DNA of 11,157 bases from Thermoplasmata archaeon. Its GTDB lineage: Archaea; Thermoplasmatota; Thermoplasmata; Halarchaeoplasmatales; Halarchaeoplasmataceae. Made by a program: the position numbers and the translations under genes. How positions within the stretch are numbered: the first letter of the stretch is position 1; every line of letters starts with the position of its first letter. A model generated the notes under the pieces. The model ran no database searches and was not told where the DNA came from. It worked only from the letters and a program-made list of their open reading frames with translations. The stretch is from assembly GCA_007129655.1 (NCBI GenBank), contig SKVC01000048.1, forward strand, positions 1 to 11,157. Direction: 5' to 3'. Shown here in pieces: positions 5,111 through 11,157 of the stretch.

Positions 5111-6436
5111 ATGGATAAGAAGAAGATACTTGAAACTGTAAAGAGAGAAAATGTAAAATTCGTCGAGATGCAATTTATGGATATTTTCGGAGGGGTGAAG
5201 ACCGTTTCTATCCCGGCATCACATCTTGAGCGCGCCATAGACGAAGGTGTGCTATTCGACGGCTCGTCCATCGTGGGCTATGCTACGGTAGAAGAATCCG
5301 ATCTGAGGGCACATCCGGACCTGAATACTTTTTTGATATTTCCATGGACGGACGACAAGATAAAGACGGGAAGATTGATCTGCGATATATACGAATCCGA
5401 CGGAAAGCGATTTCACGGAGACCCTAGATACATCCTGGAGAGATGGATGAACAAGGCGGAAGATATGGGCTACACATACAATATCGGACCGGAATTCGAG
5501 TTCTTCCTTTTTAAATTGGATGAAAACGGTATACCGACCGTGATCCCGGACGACAGCGGCGGCTATTTCGATCTTATGCCGCTGGATAGAGCGGAAAAGG
5601 TGAGAAAAGAATGCAACCTGTACTTCGAAGATATGGGGTTCAAAGTTGAAACGTCACATCACGAAGTGGCCTCGGGGCAGCACGAGATAGACCTGCGTTA
5701 CTGCGATGCCATGACCATGGCTGATCAGATACTCACCCTTAAACATTGTATTAAGACAGTGGCCATGCTGAATGGATTACACGCTACCTTCATGCCTAAA
5801 CCTATCGCCGGAGTTAACGGTACCGGTATGCATGTACACCAGAGTCTGTTCGGGCACGATGGTAACAATAGATTCTACGATGAAGATAACGACGAAGGCA
5901 TAAGTGACATGATGAGATATTACCTTGGAGGTTTGATGAATTATGCCGGAGACATGTGTGGGGTTCTTGCATCTACGGTGAACTCATACAAAAGGCTGAT
6001 ACCAGGCTACGAAGCACCGGTATACATCTCTTGGTCGCATCTGAACCGAAGCGTACTGGCGAGGATACCTGACGGAAGAGGAAAAGGAACCAGGATAGAG
6101 ATCAGAAATCCGGACCCTGCGGGGAATCCGTATCTTCAATTCGCAGTTCTTCTGGGAGCGGGGTTGAAAGGGATCGAAAACAACATCGAACCGCCGGAGC
6201 AAACTACGTGTGATCTCTTCTCTTTGACTAGGGAAGAGAGAACGAAGCTCGGAGTCAACTCGTTACCCGCCAATCTTGGACATGCGCTATCGGTCATGGA
6301 AGATAGTTCCTTTATGAAGGAGATCCTCGGAGAACATACATTTAAGCACTATTTACACAAGAAGAGGGACGAATGGAACGAATACCGACAGCAGGTAACC
6401 GATTGGGAGATCAGAAAATACCTTCACAGGCTTTAA
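5111..6436 (+). CDS. glnA: Glutamine synthetase type I (GSI-alpha-like)
   Basis: It makes glutamine from glutamate, ammonia and ATP and is the entry point for nitrogen. The 441-residue length is that of dodecameric GSI-alpha. Seen are the N-terminal beta-grasp domain with FDGSSI (49-54), metal ligands Glu128 and Glu130 in GPEFEFF, HHEVASGQHEID (183-194), NGTGMHVHQS (236-245), NSYKRLIPGY (291-300), and the substrate arginines in TRIEIRNPDPAGNPY (327-341). The site of the adenylylated tyrosine of GSI-beta (NLY) reads DLF (368-370), so adenylylation control is absent. At the place of the Bacillus feedback-inhibition arginine (FVRIEESD) this protein has Thr59 (YATVEESD). The ATG has only a weak GTGTGA-like site before it. 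A metallophosphoesterase gene follows after one base. Confidence 0.97.
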   Translation: MDKKKILETVKRENVKFVEMQFMDIFGGVKTVSIPASHLERAIDEGVLFDGSSIVGYATVEESDLRAHPDLNTFLIFPWTDDKIKTGRLICDIYESDGKRFHGDPRYILERWMNKAEDMGYTYNIGPEFEFFLFKLDENGIPTVIPDDSGGYFDLMPLDRAEKVRKECNLYFEDMGFKVETSHHEVASGQHEIDLRYCDAMTMADQILTLKHCIKTVAMLNGLHATFMPKPIAGVNGTGMHVHQSLFGHDGNNRFYDEDNDEGISDMMRYYLGGLMNYAGDMCGVLASTVNSYKRLIPGYEAPVYISWSHLNRSVLARIPDGRGKGTRIEIRNPDPAGNPYLQFAVLLGAGLKGIENNIEPPEQTTCDLFSLTREERTKLGVNSLPANLGHALSVMEDSSFMKEILGEHTFKHYLHKKRDEWNEYRQQVTDWEIRKYLHRL

Positions 6437-6437
6437 G

Positions 6438-7160
6438 ATGGCTATTCCACAACCATTATGGAACCGTAGAGCGCTACGGCACGAAGATTCTTTGGTCGTT
6501 GCAGACCTGCACATAGGTTACGAATTTGAGTTGGAAAAGAAAGGATACATAGTTCCCTCCCAAACGGATAATATGATCCATGGTATACGGGAGATGCTTG
6601 CAGAAACCGGTGCAGAACGACTTATCATCAACGGTGACCTAAAACACAACATCCCACAGGGAAGCTGGCAGGAGTACAAGGAAATTCCTAAGGCTCTAGA
6701 TAGCTGGTTAAAGGAAGTCGATGAAATACACATATTGAAGGGAAATCACGACGGAGGCCTCGATAGCTACTTGCCGTCGGAAGTGATATTACACAACTCA
6801 GCCGGTGCCGTTATCGACGGTATCGGTTACTTCCACGGCCATGCGACACCAAGCGAGAAGGTGCTACGAACAGAAAATATCGTTACCGCTCACAGTCATC
6901 CGGCAGTATCGTTGAAAGACGGATTAGATAGAAAGGAAAGACATCCATGCTGGGTGAAGTTCAATTTCTCAAGGGACGATCTGCATGGCAAAGGAATAAT
7001 GATGCCCACTTTTAACGAACTTCTGGGGGGTACTTGTATCAACGAACACGGTTATTTAGGGCCTTTTTTTAGAAATTATGAGATATATGAAGATACCGTA
7101 TACCTGACCGATGGAACATGCCTGGGACCTCGTATAGAATTGATGCACTCAGAAGAATGA
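6438..7160 (+). CDS. Metallophosphoesterase (COG1407, ICC-like)
   Basis: A calcineurin-like phosphoesterase of 240 residues. The binuclear metal site is complete: VADLHIGYE (21-29) gives Asp23 and His25, NGDLKH (65-70) Asp67, GNHD (102-105) Asn103 and His104, YFHGH (131-135) His133/His135, and AHSHP (151-155) the last histidines. The DLHIGYE signature is typical of the archaeal ICC-like group, whose substrates are mostly unknown; some relatives sit next to DNA-repair helicases. It has no signal peptide or membrane segment, so it is cytosolic. The ATG lies one base after the glnA stop without a clear ribosome site, so it is probably translated by reinitiation in a glnA operon. Its end overlaps the convergent DUF2148-type gene by 12 bases. 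A tie to glutamine metabolism is not evident. Confidence 0.9.
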   Translation: MAIPQPLWNRRALRHEDSLVVADLHIGYEFELEKKGYIVPSQTDNMIHGIREMLAETGAERLIINGDLKHNIPQGSWQEYKEIPKALDSWLKEVDEIHILKGNHDGGLDSYLPSEVILHNSAGAVIDGIGYFHGHATPSEKVLRTENIVTAHSHPAVSLKDGLDRKERHPCWVKFNFSRDDLHGKGIMMPTFNELLGGTCINEHGYLGPFFRNYEIYEDTVYLTDGTCLGPRIELMHSEE

Positions 7161-7655
7161 ATCCGATCCCTGGATGTATATCGGAACGGCCATCACTATA
7201 TTCGAAGTAGACAGGCCGATGTGTTTCGCGGCTAGTCCGGCTTTGATCAATATATCCGCTCTCACATTGTGGGCATCGGCTGTTTTCAAAGCGCTTCCTA
7301 TGGCTATACCGAGGTCGAGTATTCTATATACACAGTTCGGACCCTGGAATATGTGTTCGGTTTTCACTTTTGAGAATTCGAGACAATCTTTGAAACCGCA
7401 GGCTTTACAATCTAATCCAAAGGGAGGGTGCTCTTCCAGACCCAACAGCATGACTTTGTCGGACTCGGATATTATTTCACCGATATGGCTGTACTCTTCA
7501 TCTTCCTCCGCCATCTGGAATAATTCCTCTACCAGTATCTCCTTCTCTGCCTCATCAAGAGGCTGGATCTCGACGAAAGATAAATCTTCCGCTTTGGGTG
7601 CCGTTGTGGCTGAAATGGTCATCAATTTTGCGATCAAATCTACTCCGTTATCCAT
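7149..7655 (-). CDS. Ferredoxin-domain protein (DUF2148 / COG4739 type)
   Basis: The 168-residue protein has four cysteines, Cys83, Cys86, Cys91 and Cys108, in a CX2CX4CX16C pattern (LDCKACGFKDC...GPNC). This is the spacing of the small 4Fe-4S domain seen in corrinoid/CODH-type proteins. The flanking parts, acidic N-terminal half and the glycine/alanine-rich C-terminal segment (LGIAIGSALKTADAHNVRADILIKAGLAAKHIGL), match archaeal DUF2148 proteins of methanogens and relatives. Function is unknown; electron transfer or cluster sensing are possible. No membrane helix is clear. The ATG at 7655 has AAGTGAAT before it, and a TATA-like CTTAATAC lies at 7699-7692, so it may have its own promoter; read-through from the membrane-protein gene 58 bases upstream is also possible. 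Confidence 0.82.
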   Translation of the reverse strand: MDNGVDLIAKLMTISATTAPKAEDLSFVEIQPLDEAEKEILVEELFQMAEEDEEYSHIGEIISESDKVMLLGLEEHPPFGLDCKACGFKDCLEFSKVKTEHIFQGPNCVYRILDLGIAIGSALKTADAHNVRADILIKAGLAAKHIGLSTSNIVMAVPIYIQGSDSFF

Positions 7656-7713
7656 GGTTATTCACTTTAGAGACTATTAGTTAAAGGTGATGTATTAAGT
7701 TATCGTTTAATCA

Positions 7714-8100
7714 TTAGATACTAAAAGAAGGGGAGATATCTCCCAAAAAAGCAAGTAAGGAACCGAAGAGGGCTATCAAACCGGCTACCACACCGACGGG
7801 ACCTCCGAGGATTATGAGAATCAAAGAAAAAACGAGGGCTAGGACAGACCATACGATGTCCCGGTGCTTTCTTACAAAACAAATGAGTAAACCGGCTCCA
7901 AAGATCACGTTGATCAAGAATTGAAACAAAAATGGGATGGGAGAGTATACAAAGCCAGATACAAGAAAATGAAGGAAGCCCAGGGCTAAAGCAGTGTAAG
8001 CACCCAATACTATCAGTAGGGAATCCATGGACATCCTTTCGAATTCGGAAAGAGATTTAGGGATTTCATCTAAGATATCATCCAAAAGTTCATCTTCCAT
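7714..8100 (-). CDS. Small integral membrane protein of unknown function
   Basis: The 128-residue protein begins with an acidic cytosolic-looking segment (about 1-25, rich in Asp and Glu) and then has roughly four hydrophobic helices, at about 28-51, 55-77, 82-98 and 100-120. Between the second and third is the basic turn VRKHRD. There is a GPVGVVAGLIALFGSLLAF glycine-rich last helix and a short polar tail. I recognise no family. The ATG at 8100 is 24 bases from a TATA element, which suggests a leaderless or near-leaderless message. The layout, acidic head plus four helices, is common among uncharacterised archaeal membrane proteins and gives no function. Confidence 0.7.
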   Translation of the reverse strand: MEDELLDDILDEIPKSLSEFERMSMDSLLIVLGAYTALALGFLHFLVSGFVYSPIPFLFQFLINVIFGAGLLICFVRKHRDIVWSVLALVFSLILIILGGPVGVVAGLIALFGSLLAFLGDISPSFSI

Positions 8101-8119
8101 AGAAAGATATCATCAGGGA

Positions 8120-8130
8120 TGTATAAATGA
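8120..8130. promoter_or_regulatory. TATA element shared by the membrane-protein gene and dtdA
   Basis: TGTATAAATGA reads TATAAATG rightward and TTTATACA leftward. It is about 24 bases from the leftward ATG at 8100 and 31-34 bases from the GTG at 8157 and ATG at 8160, and is the only good box in this 56-base gap. One element may thus drive both directions with very short leaders. Confidence 0.5.
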
Positions 8131-8177
8131 TTTTTCAGTAGCTAAATGTTTTATGCGTGATGTTATTTACTAAATAT

Positions 8178-8999
8178 ATGAGACTGATGATCTCTTCCAA
8201 AGAAGATATGGCGAGCAACAACATACTAGAGAAATTATTACGATACGGATGGGATGTGATAGGAGAGTGGAGAGGAAACCCGCTCTACAGCAGAGGAGAT
8301 GACAGGATAGCTACGGTAAACGAACATCACATCTATGCGAATGATATAGATATTGAATTGTGTGAAATATTGGGCACAATAGATCACATGGTATTCATAT
8401 CAAAACATTCATCCAAAGCAAATATTCATTCTCTCACCGTTCATCCATTGGGTAATTTTGGGGTGGCAAAATTTGGGGGTAAAGATGGTGAACTCACACC
8501 TCCGGCGCCACACCGGATGACCAACGCGTTTAGAGGATTGTACACGAAAATATCTTCCCAGGGTTTGTTAAGAGAATATGATGTATCCTTCGAAGCAACT
8601 CATCACGGACCTTTTCTCAGAACTCCTGCGTACTACATAGAGATCGGAAGCGACGAATCGTGTTGGACCGATGATAGAGCCGGAGAAGTGATCGCGTCCT
8701 GCTTGATGAATATGATGGAATCTAAAGCACGATATCCCACGGCGCTGTGCATCGGCGGAGGGCATTATGCGCCTAAGTTCTCCGATATCGCCCGGCACGA
8801 TGATATTTCCATAGGTCACATAGTACCTTCTTGGGCATTAAAGGACCTACAAGAAAACAATTTTAGAGTTGCTTTGGAACAATCTAGTGCGGATATGTTG
8901 ATATTAACGGAAGATATTCCAACAAGGTTGAGAGATGACATCAGATCATGGATCTCCCGCAGTAAGCAAAAATTGGTTACCGTAACGGAGTTCGAGTAA
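8178..8999 (+). CDS. dtdA: D-aminoacyl-tRNA deacylase, archaeal GEK1/DtdA type
   Basis: The enzyme removes D-amino acids wrongly attached to tRNA, a quality-control step of translation; this zinc-dependent family is shared by archaea and plants. The 273-residue length fits. The family marks are the start RLMISSKEDMASNNI, EATHHGP (139-145), EIGSDESCW (155-163) and GGGHYAPKF (193-201), whose histidines are likely metal or catalytic ligands. The start at 8178 is chosen because family members begin with M(K/R)-x-hydrophobic-SSKED. An ATG at 8160 and a GTG at 8157 are in frame and would add six or seven residues; promoter spacing fits these slightly better, so the start is uncertain. The stop abuts the hps-rraA stop with no gap. 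Confidence 0.93.
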   Translation: MRLMISSKEDMASNNILEKLLRYGWDVIGEWRGNPLYSRGDDRIATVNEHHIYANDIDIELCEILGTIDHMVFISKHSSKANIHSLTVHPLGNFGVAKFGGKDGELTPPAPHRMTNAFRGLYTKISSQGLLREYDVSFEATHHGPFLRTPAYYIEIGSDESCWTDDRAGEVIASCLMNMMESKARYPTALCIGGGHYAPKFSDIARHDDISIGHIVPSWALKDLQENNFRVALEQSSADMLILTEDIPTRLRDDIRSWISRSKQKLVTVTEFE

Positions 9000-10292
9000 C
9001 TATTCCTTCTTCTCCCATTTCTTTAGTTCCATAACAACCGAGAGTGTTTTGCCTTCTTTGATCTCTTCTCGTACCCTATTTTCTTTGTCCATTACATCCA
9101 AGGCCCGATTAGCCACCTGAAGAGCTTCCTTTTTGGGTACGACCATCACACCGCTATCGTCACCTATGATCCAATCTCCTGGTTTCACCGTTCGTTGACC
9201 GCAATTGATTTCGATCTGGGAGCCGCCGTATCCCTTGGGCTCTCCTGCGTTAGAGGCACGGTGTTTTGCGAAAACCAGGAATTCGATATTTCGTATCTCG
9301 TCGATGTCCCTAGCGGCGCCGTCGATAACGATGCCACATATACCTTTGGTCTTGCATGACCAAGAGGCAAGTTCTCCCCAGACGGCTGTAGTTCCCCCAC
9401 CTGCATCGACTACTATCACATCTCCTTCTTTGGCGGATTCTATCGCTTCAACCGGTTTAGCCCAGTCGCCGTCTACCGTTCTCACGGTGTATGCGGTGCC
9501 GACCATCTTACCACCGGTTACCGTTAACGGTATGATCCTCTGCATGCAAGGTTCCCGGTGCATGGCGTCGGATATGTTGGCCGTAGATACCTTTTCGAAG
9601 ATCTCTCGAATCTTGGTTGAGTTCTGCTTTCCTGATACCTGGGATTTAATGGATGCTCCGGTCTCCATGGCATTCTTGATGTCTCTCGTAGCGGATGCGA
9701 CGTCCTTTGCCTTGGTGATAGCACCTCCGACGATTATTATCTCGGCGCCGTGGTCGAGTAATTTGCCTGCGGTTTCGGAGGTGATACCTCCGGCCACTGC
9801 AACGGGTACCGAGCTAGCTTCTATAACTTTATACAGGATTTCCAAAGGTTCTTCACCACGCATCTGGGCATCTACACCGACGTGGACTCCGATATAATCG
9901 ACACCGAGTGTGCAGAGTTCTCTCGTTCTTTCTTTCGGATTTACAGTACGGATCAGATCCGCCATGATCTCTGCATCGTAATTTTTAGCCGAACGTATAG
10001 CTTCCTTTAAGGTTTCATCGTCGGCTGCTGCTAAAATGCTCACTACATCGGCTCCGGCCTTCGCCGCCATCTCCACTTCCAGGCCTCCCACATCCATGGT
10101 CTTCATATCGGCGACGATGGTGATACCCGGGAAGGCTTCACGTAATCTACGGACGGCATCCATGCCTTCTGATTTGATCAGCGGAGTACCGGCTTCCAAC
10201 CAATCCGCACCTCCTTCAAGGGCGGCTTTAGCTATCGGGATCGTACGTGTAAGATTCATCAAGTCCAGGGCAACTTGGAGCTTTGGTTTCAT
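9000..10292 (-). CDS. Hexulose-6-phosphate synthase fused to RraA-like domain
   Basis: Residues 1 to about 212 form the HPS barrel of the orotidine-phosphate decarboxylase superfamily: VALD (7-10), LEAGTPL (32-38), ADMKTMD (61-67) with the catalytic-type Asp and Lys, GVHVGVD (135-141), AGGI and VGGAI phosphate loops. The reaction is 3-hexulose-6-phosphate to and from ribulose 5-phosphate plus formaldehyde. In archaea lacking the oxidative pentose phosphate pathway it runs to make pentoses, with the isomerase PHI as partner. Residues 225-425 are an RraA-like domain (ISDAM at 240-244, IDGAARD at 323-329), also related to HMG/CHA aldolases; its role in this fusion is not settled. No phi gene is here. 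No ribosome site precedes the ATG, in agreement with a leaderless transcript. It ends flush with dtdA. Confidence 0.93.
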   Translation of the reverse strand: MKPKLQVALDLMNLTRTIPIAKAALEGGADWLEAGTPLIKSEGMDAVRRLREAFPGITIVADMKTMDVGGLEVEMAAKAGADVVSILAAADDETLKEAIRSAKNYDAEIMADLIRTVNPKERTRELCTLGVDYIGVHVGVDAQMRGEEPLEILYKVIEASSVPVAVAGGITSETAGKLLDHGAEIIIVGGAITKAKDVASATRDIKNAMETGASIKSQVSGKQNSTKIREIFEKVSTANISDAMHREPCMQRIIPLTVTGGKMVGTAYTVRTVDGDWAKPVEAIESAKEGDVIVVDAGGGTTAVWGELASWSCKTKGICGIVIDGAARDIDEIRNIEFLVFAKHRASNAGEPKGYGGSQIEINCGQRTVKPGDWIIGDDSGVMVVPKKEALQVANRALDVMDKENRVREEIKEGKTLSVVMELKKWEKKE

Positions 10293-10314
10293 ACGCTATC
10301 TATTATACACCCAG

Positions 10315-10322
10315 ATTAAAAA
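10315..10322 (-). promoter_or_regulatory. TATA box of the hps-rraA gene, leaderless arrangement
   Basis: On the minus strand ACATTTTTAATC is centred about 27 bases before the ATG at 10292. This is the distance expected when transcription starts at the first codon, and it matches the lack of a Shine-Dalgarno sequence. TATAATA nearer the ATG is too close to act as the box. Confidence 0.45.
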
Positions 10323-10348
10323 TGTGTCGATTATAACAGATCGTCCGT

Positions 10349-10357
10349 AAAATACTA
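10349..10357 (+). promoter_or_regulatory. Possible TATA element of the two-helix membrane protein gene
   Basis: AAAATACTA is centred about 30 bases before the ATG at 10383. GAGAG close to the ATG could be a weak ribosome site on a very short leader. Confidence 0.35.
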
Positions 10358-10382
10358 ATTGTTTCTACGACGGTAGAGAGTT

Positions 10383-10907
10383 ATGGAAAAATTGCAGAAA
10401 GACTATAAGGAGAACTTAGAAAAAGAACTAAAACGACGTAAGATGCGTATAATCCGTGATCTTGGCGTGGTATTGCTATCGATTATTTTTGCCACATATC
10501 TATTCGTATTTGAAGGGCGTACTAATGTGAACATGCTGTTGATCATAGTTTTAGTGGGTTACGCGGTGATTACGTTATATGGATTGAGGAAGAAGCTAAA
10601 GCTTTATTATTCTTATTATGACGAATTACGTGTAAAAAAAGGACATATCGTCAAATACAATCCGAAAAAAGATCGAGTAGTTCTCAGGATACCGTTTGAA
10701 TCGATCACCGGTGTCTACACCAATATCAAAAACATGCCTTACACGCTATATGTGCTCTATGAAACTGACGGAGAGAATAAGGGAGAAGGGTTCTACAAAA
10801 CACGTATAAAAGATGAGGATAAATTCAATAGGTTTTTGAAAAAACGGGATCTACTTAACGAAGAATATTTCGGTCTAGATGATTTGATGGAGATCATTAA
10901 AAAATAA
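10383..10907 (+). CDS. Membrane protein with two helices and a cytosolic PH-like tail
   Basis: The 174-residue protein starts with a highly charged helix (about 1-24, Lys/Glu-rich, coiled-coil-like). Two transmembrane helices follow, near 27-43 (GVVLLSIIFATYLFVF) and 50-67 (NMLLIIVLVGYAVITLYGL), with a short loop between them. The rest, about 72-174, is soluble and alternates short beta-like strands (ELRVKKGHIVKYN, RVVLRIPFESITGVYT, YTLYVLYE) with a final acidic helix. This resembles the pleckstrin-homology-like bacterial/archaeal domains that follow a membrane hairpin. That likeness is by pattern only, and I do not recognise a named family. The basic start and RKKLK after helix two place both ends in the cytosol. 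A terminator lies directly after the stop. Confidence 0.7.
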   Translation: MEKLQKDYKENLEKELKRRKMRIIRDLGVVLLSIIFATYLFVFEGRTNVNMLLIIVLVGYAVITLYGLRKKLKLYYSYYDELRVKKGHIVKYNPKKDRVVLRIPFESITGVYTNIKNMPYTLYVLYETDGENKGEGFYKTRIKDEDKFNRFLKKRDLLNEEYFGLDDLMEIIKK

Positions 10908-10935
10908 AAAAGAAAAAGGGTTTAAGGGGTTTTTT
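10899..10935. terminator. Bidirectional A/T-run terminator between convergent genes
   Basis: An A-rich run (10899-10917, AAAAAATAAAAAAGAAAAA) reads as a T-run for the leftward gene, and TTTTTT at 10930-10935 serves the rightward gene. No strong hairpin is seen. Oligo-T tracts alone are enough in archaea. This is the only convergent pair of the window with room for terminators. Confidence 0.65.
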
Positions 10936-11157
10936 AGTAGTCAACAGACCAGATGACCGATTCTGCGTGGTCTAGATATACCATGTATCCTTGTCCGGGA
11001 TTGAACTCAAAGTTCTGTGGGTCGTAGTCGTATGCCATGTTGTACTCGTTTGTTGCATCGAAGTATCCGATTCTAGATACATCTTGTGGCAGTCCATGTG
11101 TTTGACCTGTACCTGCTGTATTACTCGGCAATCCTACCATGTTCCAACCAGGATACA
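10934..11157 (-). CDS. C-terminal end of a large, probably secreted surface protein, cut by the right edge
   Basis: The frame is open from the right edge to TAA at 10936-10934, about 74 codons. The internal ATG at 11140 is unlikely to be the start because the frame continues upstream with YPGWN. The sequence is rich in Asn, Tyr, Gly and Asp and low in Lys. Its pattern GWNMVGLPSN, later NPGQGYMVYLDHAESVIWSVDY, matches the repeat-like 'GWN-(L/M)-(I/V)-GLP ... PG-x-GY-(W/M)-V' tails common at the ends of archaeal and bacterial cell-surface and dockerin-type proteins. It has no C-terminal membrane helix, so anchoring would have to be elsewhere. Only the end is visible, and the main domains are unknown. 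Confidence 0.7.
   Translation of the reverse strand, partial: YPGWNMVGLPSNTAGTGQTHGLPQDVSRIGYFDATNEYNMAYDYDPQNFEFNPGQGYMVYLDHAESVIWSVDY

Noticed and set aside
7174..7680. 168-codon rightward frame opposite the DUF2148 gene
   Set aside because: The antisense frame has the same length by chance, no family pattern, Ser/Ile-rich content, and the opposite strand has the clear cysteine cluster.
9205..9897. 230-codon rightward frame inside hps-rraA
   Set aside because: It mirrors strong coding sequence on the minus strand and shows low-complexity Ser/Pro/Thr content without motifs.
1..11157. CRISPR array, insertion sequence or rRNA
   Set aside because: No regularly spaced repeats, transposase-like protein or rRNA-like sequence was found on either strand.

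Overview
The window looks like a chromosome segment of an archaeon, most likely a euryarchaeote in the broad sense. The support is a CTP-dependent (archaeal-type) riboflavin kinase, an archaeal D-aminoacyl-tRNA deacylase of the GEK1/DtdA type, a hexulose-6-phosphate synthase fused to an RraA-like domain, archaeal TATA-type promoters, Shine-Dalgarno-like GGTGA/GAGTGAT motifs and poly-T terminators. Many proteins are acidic. The long-form PurQ and the 'GWNMVGLPSN...PGQGYMVY' type surface-protein tail would fit a Thermoplasmatota-like lineage, but I cannot fix the taxon from sequence alone.

Layout. The left edge (1-224) has an open leftward frame of unknown identity and several short inverted repeats. 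It is followed by a leftward tRNA-Pro(UGG) gene with an encoded CCA and a T-run terminator (214-302). The rightward purQ gene starts at 402, not at the upstream in-frame ATG at 186, because the extended frame would run through the tRNA. A compact leftward six-gene cluster fills 1222-4966. In transcription order it is: ribbon-helix-helix regulator, ATP sulfurylase (sat), DHH-family phosphoesterase, APS kinase (cysC), PIN-domain protein, riboflavin kinase (ribK). The genes abut or overlap, so they probably form one operon making PAPS. The DHH protein is a good candidate for removing the by-product PAP.

The 144-bp divergent region 4967-5110 carries a perfect 12-bp inverted repeat and a tandem 9-bp repeat placed around a TATA box. 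This is a plausible operator for the regulator at the head of the operon. On the other side, glnA (glutamine synthetase I, no adenylylation tyrosine) runs rightward with a metallophosphoesterase one base behind it. Next come a leftward 4Fe-4S DUF2148-type protein, a small leftward membrane protein, rightward dtdA, and the leftward hps-rraA fusion. The segment closes with a rightward two-helix membrane protein, an A/T-rich bidirectional terminator, and the C-terminus of a leftward surface protein that runs off the right edge.

Genes work together most clearly in the sulfate-activation operon (ATP + sulfate to APS to PAPS, then PAP disposal) and in the neighbouring nitrogen gene glnA, which shares its control region. 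HPS-RraA would supply pentose phosphates that purQ and ribK pathways ultimately use, but that link is metabolic only. No CRISPR array, insertion sequence or rRNA is visible. No sulfotransferase or PAPS reductase is present, so the fate of the PAPS is not shown here.
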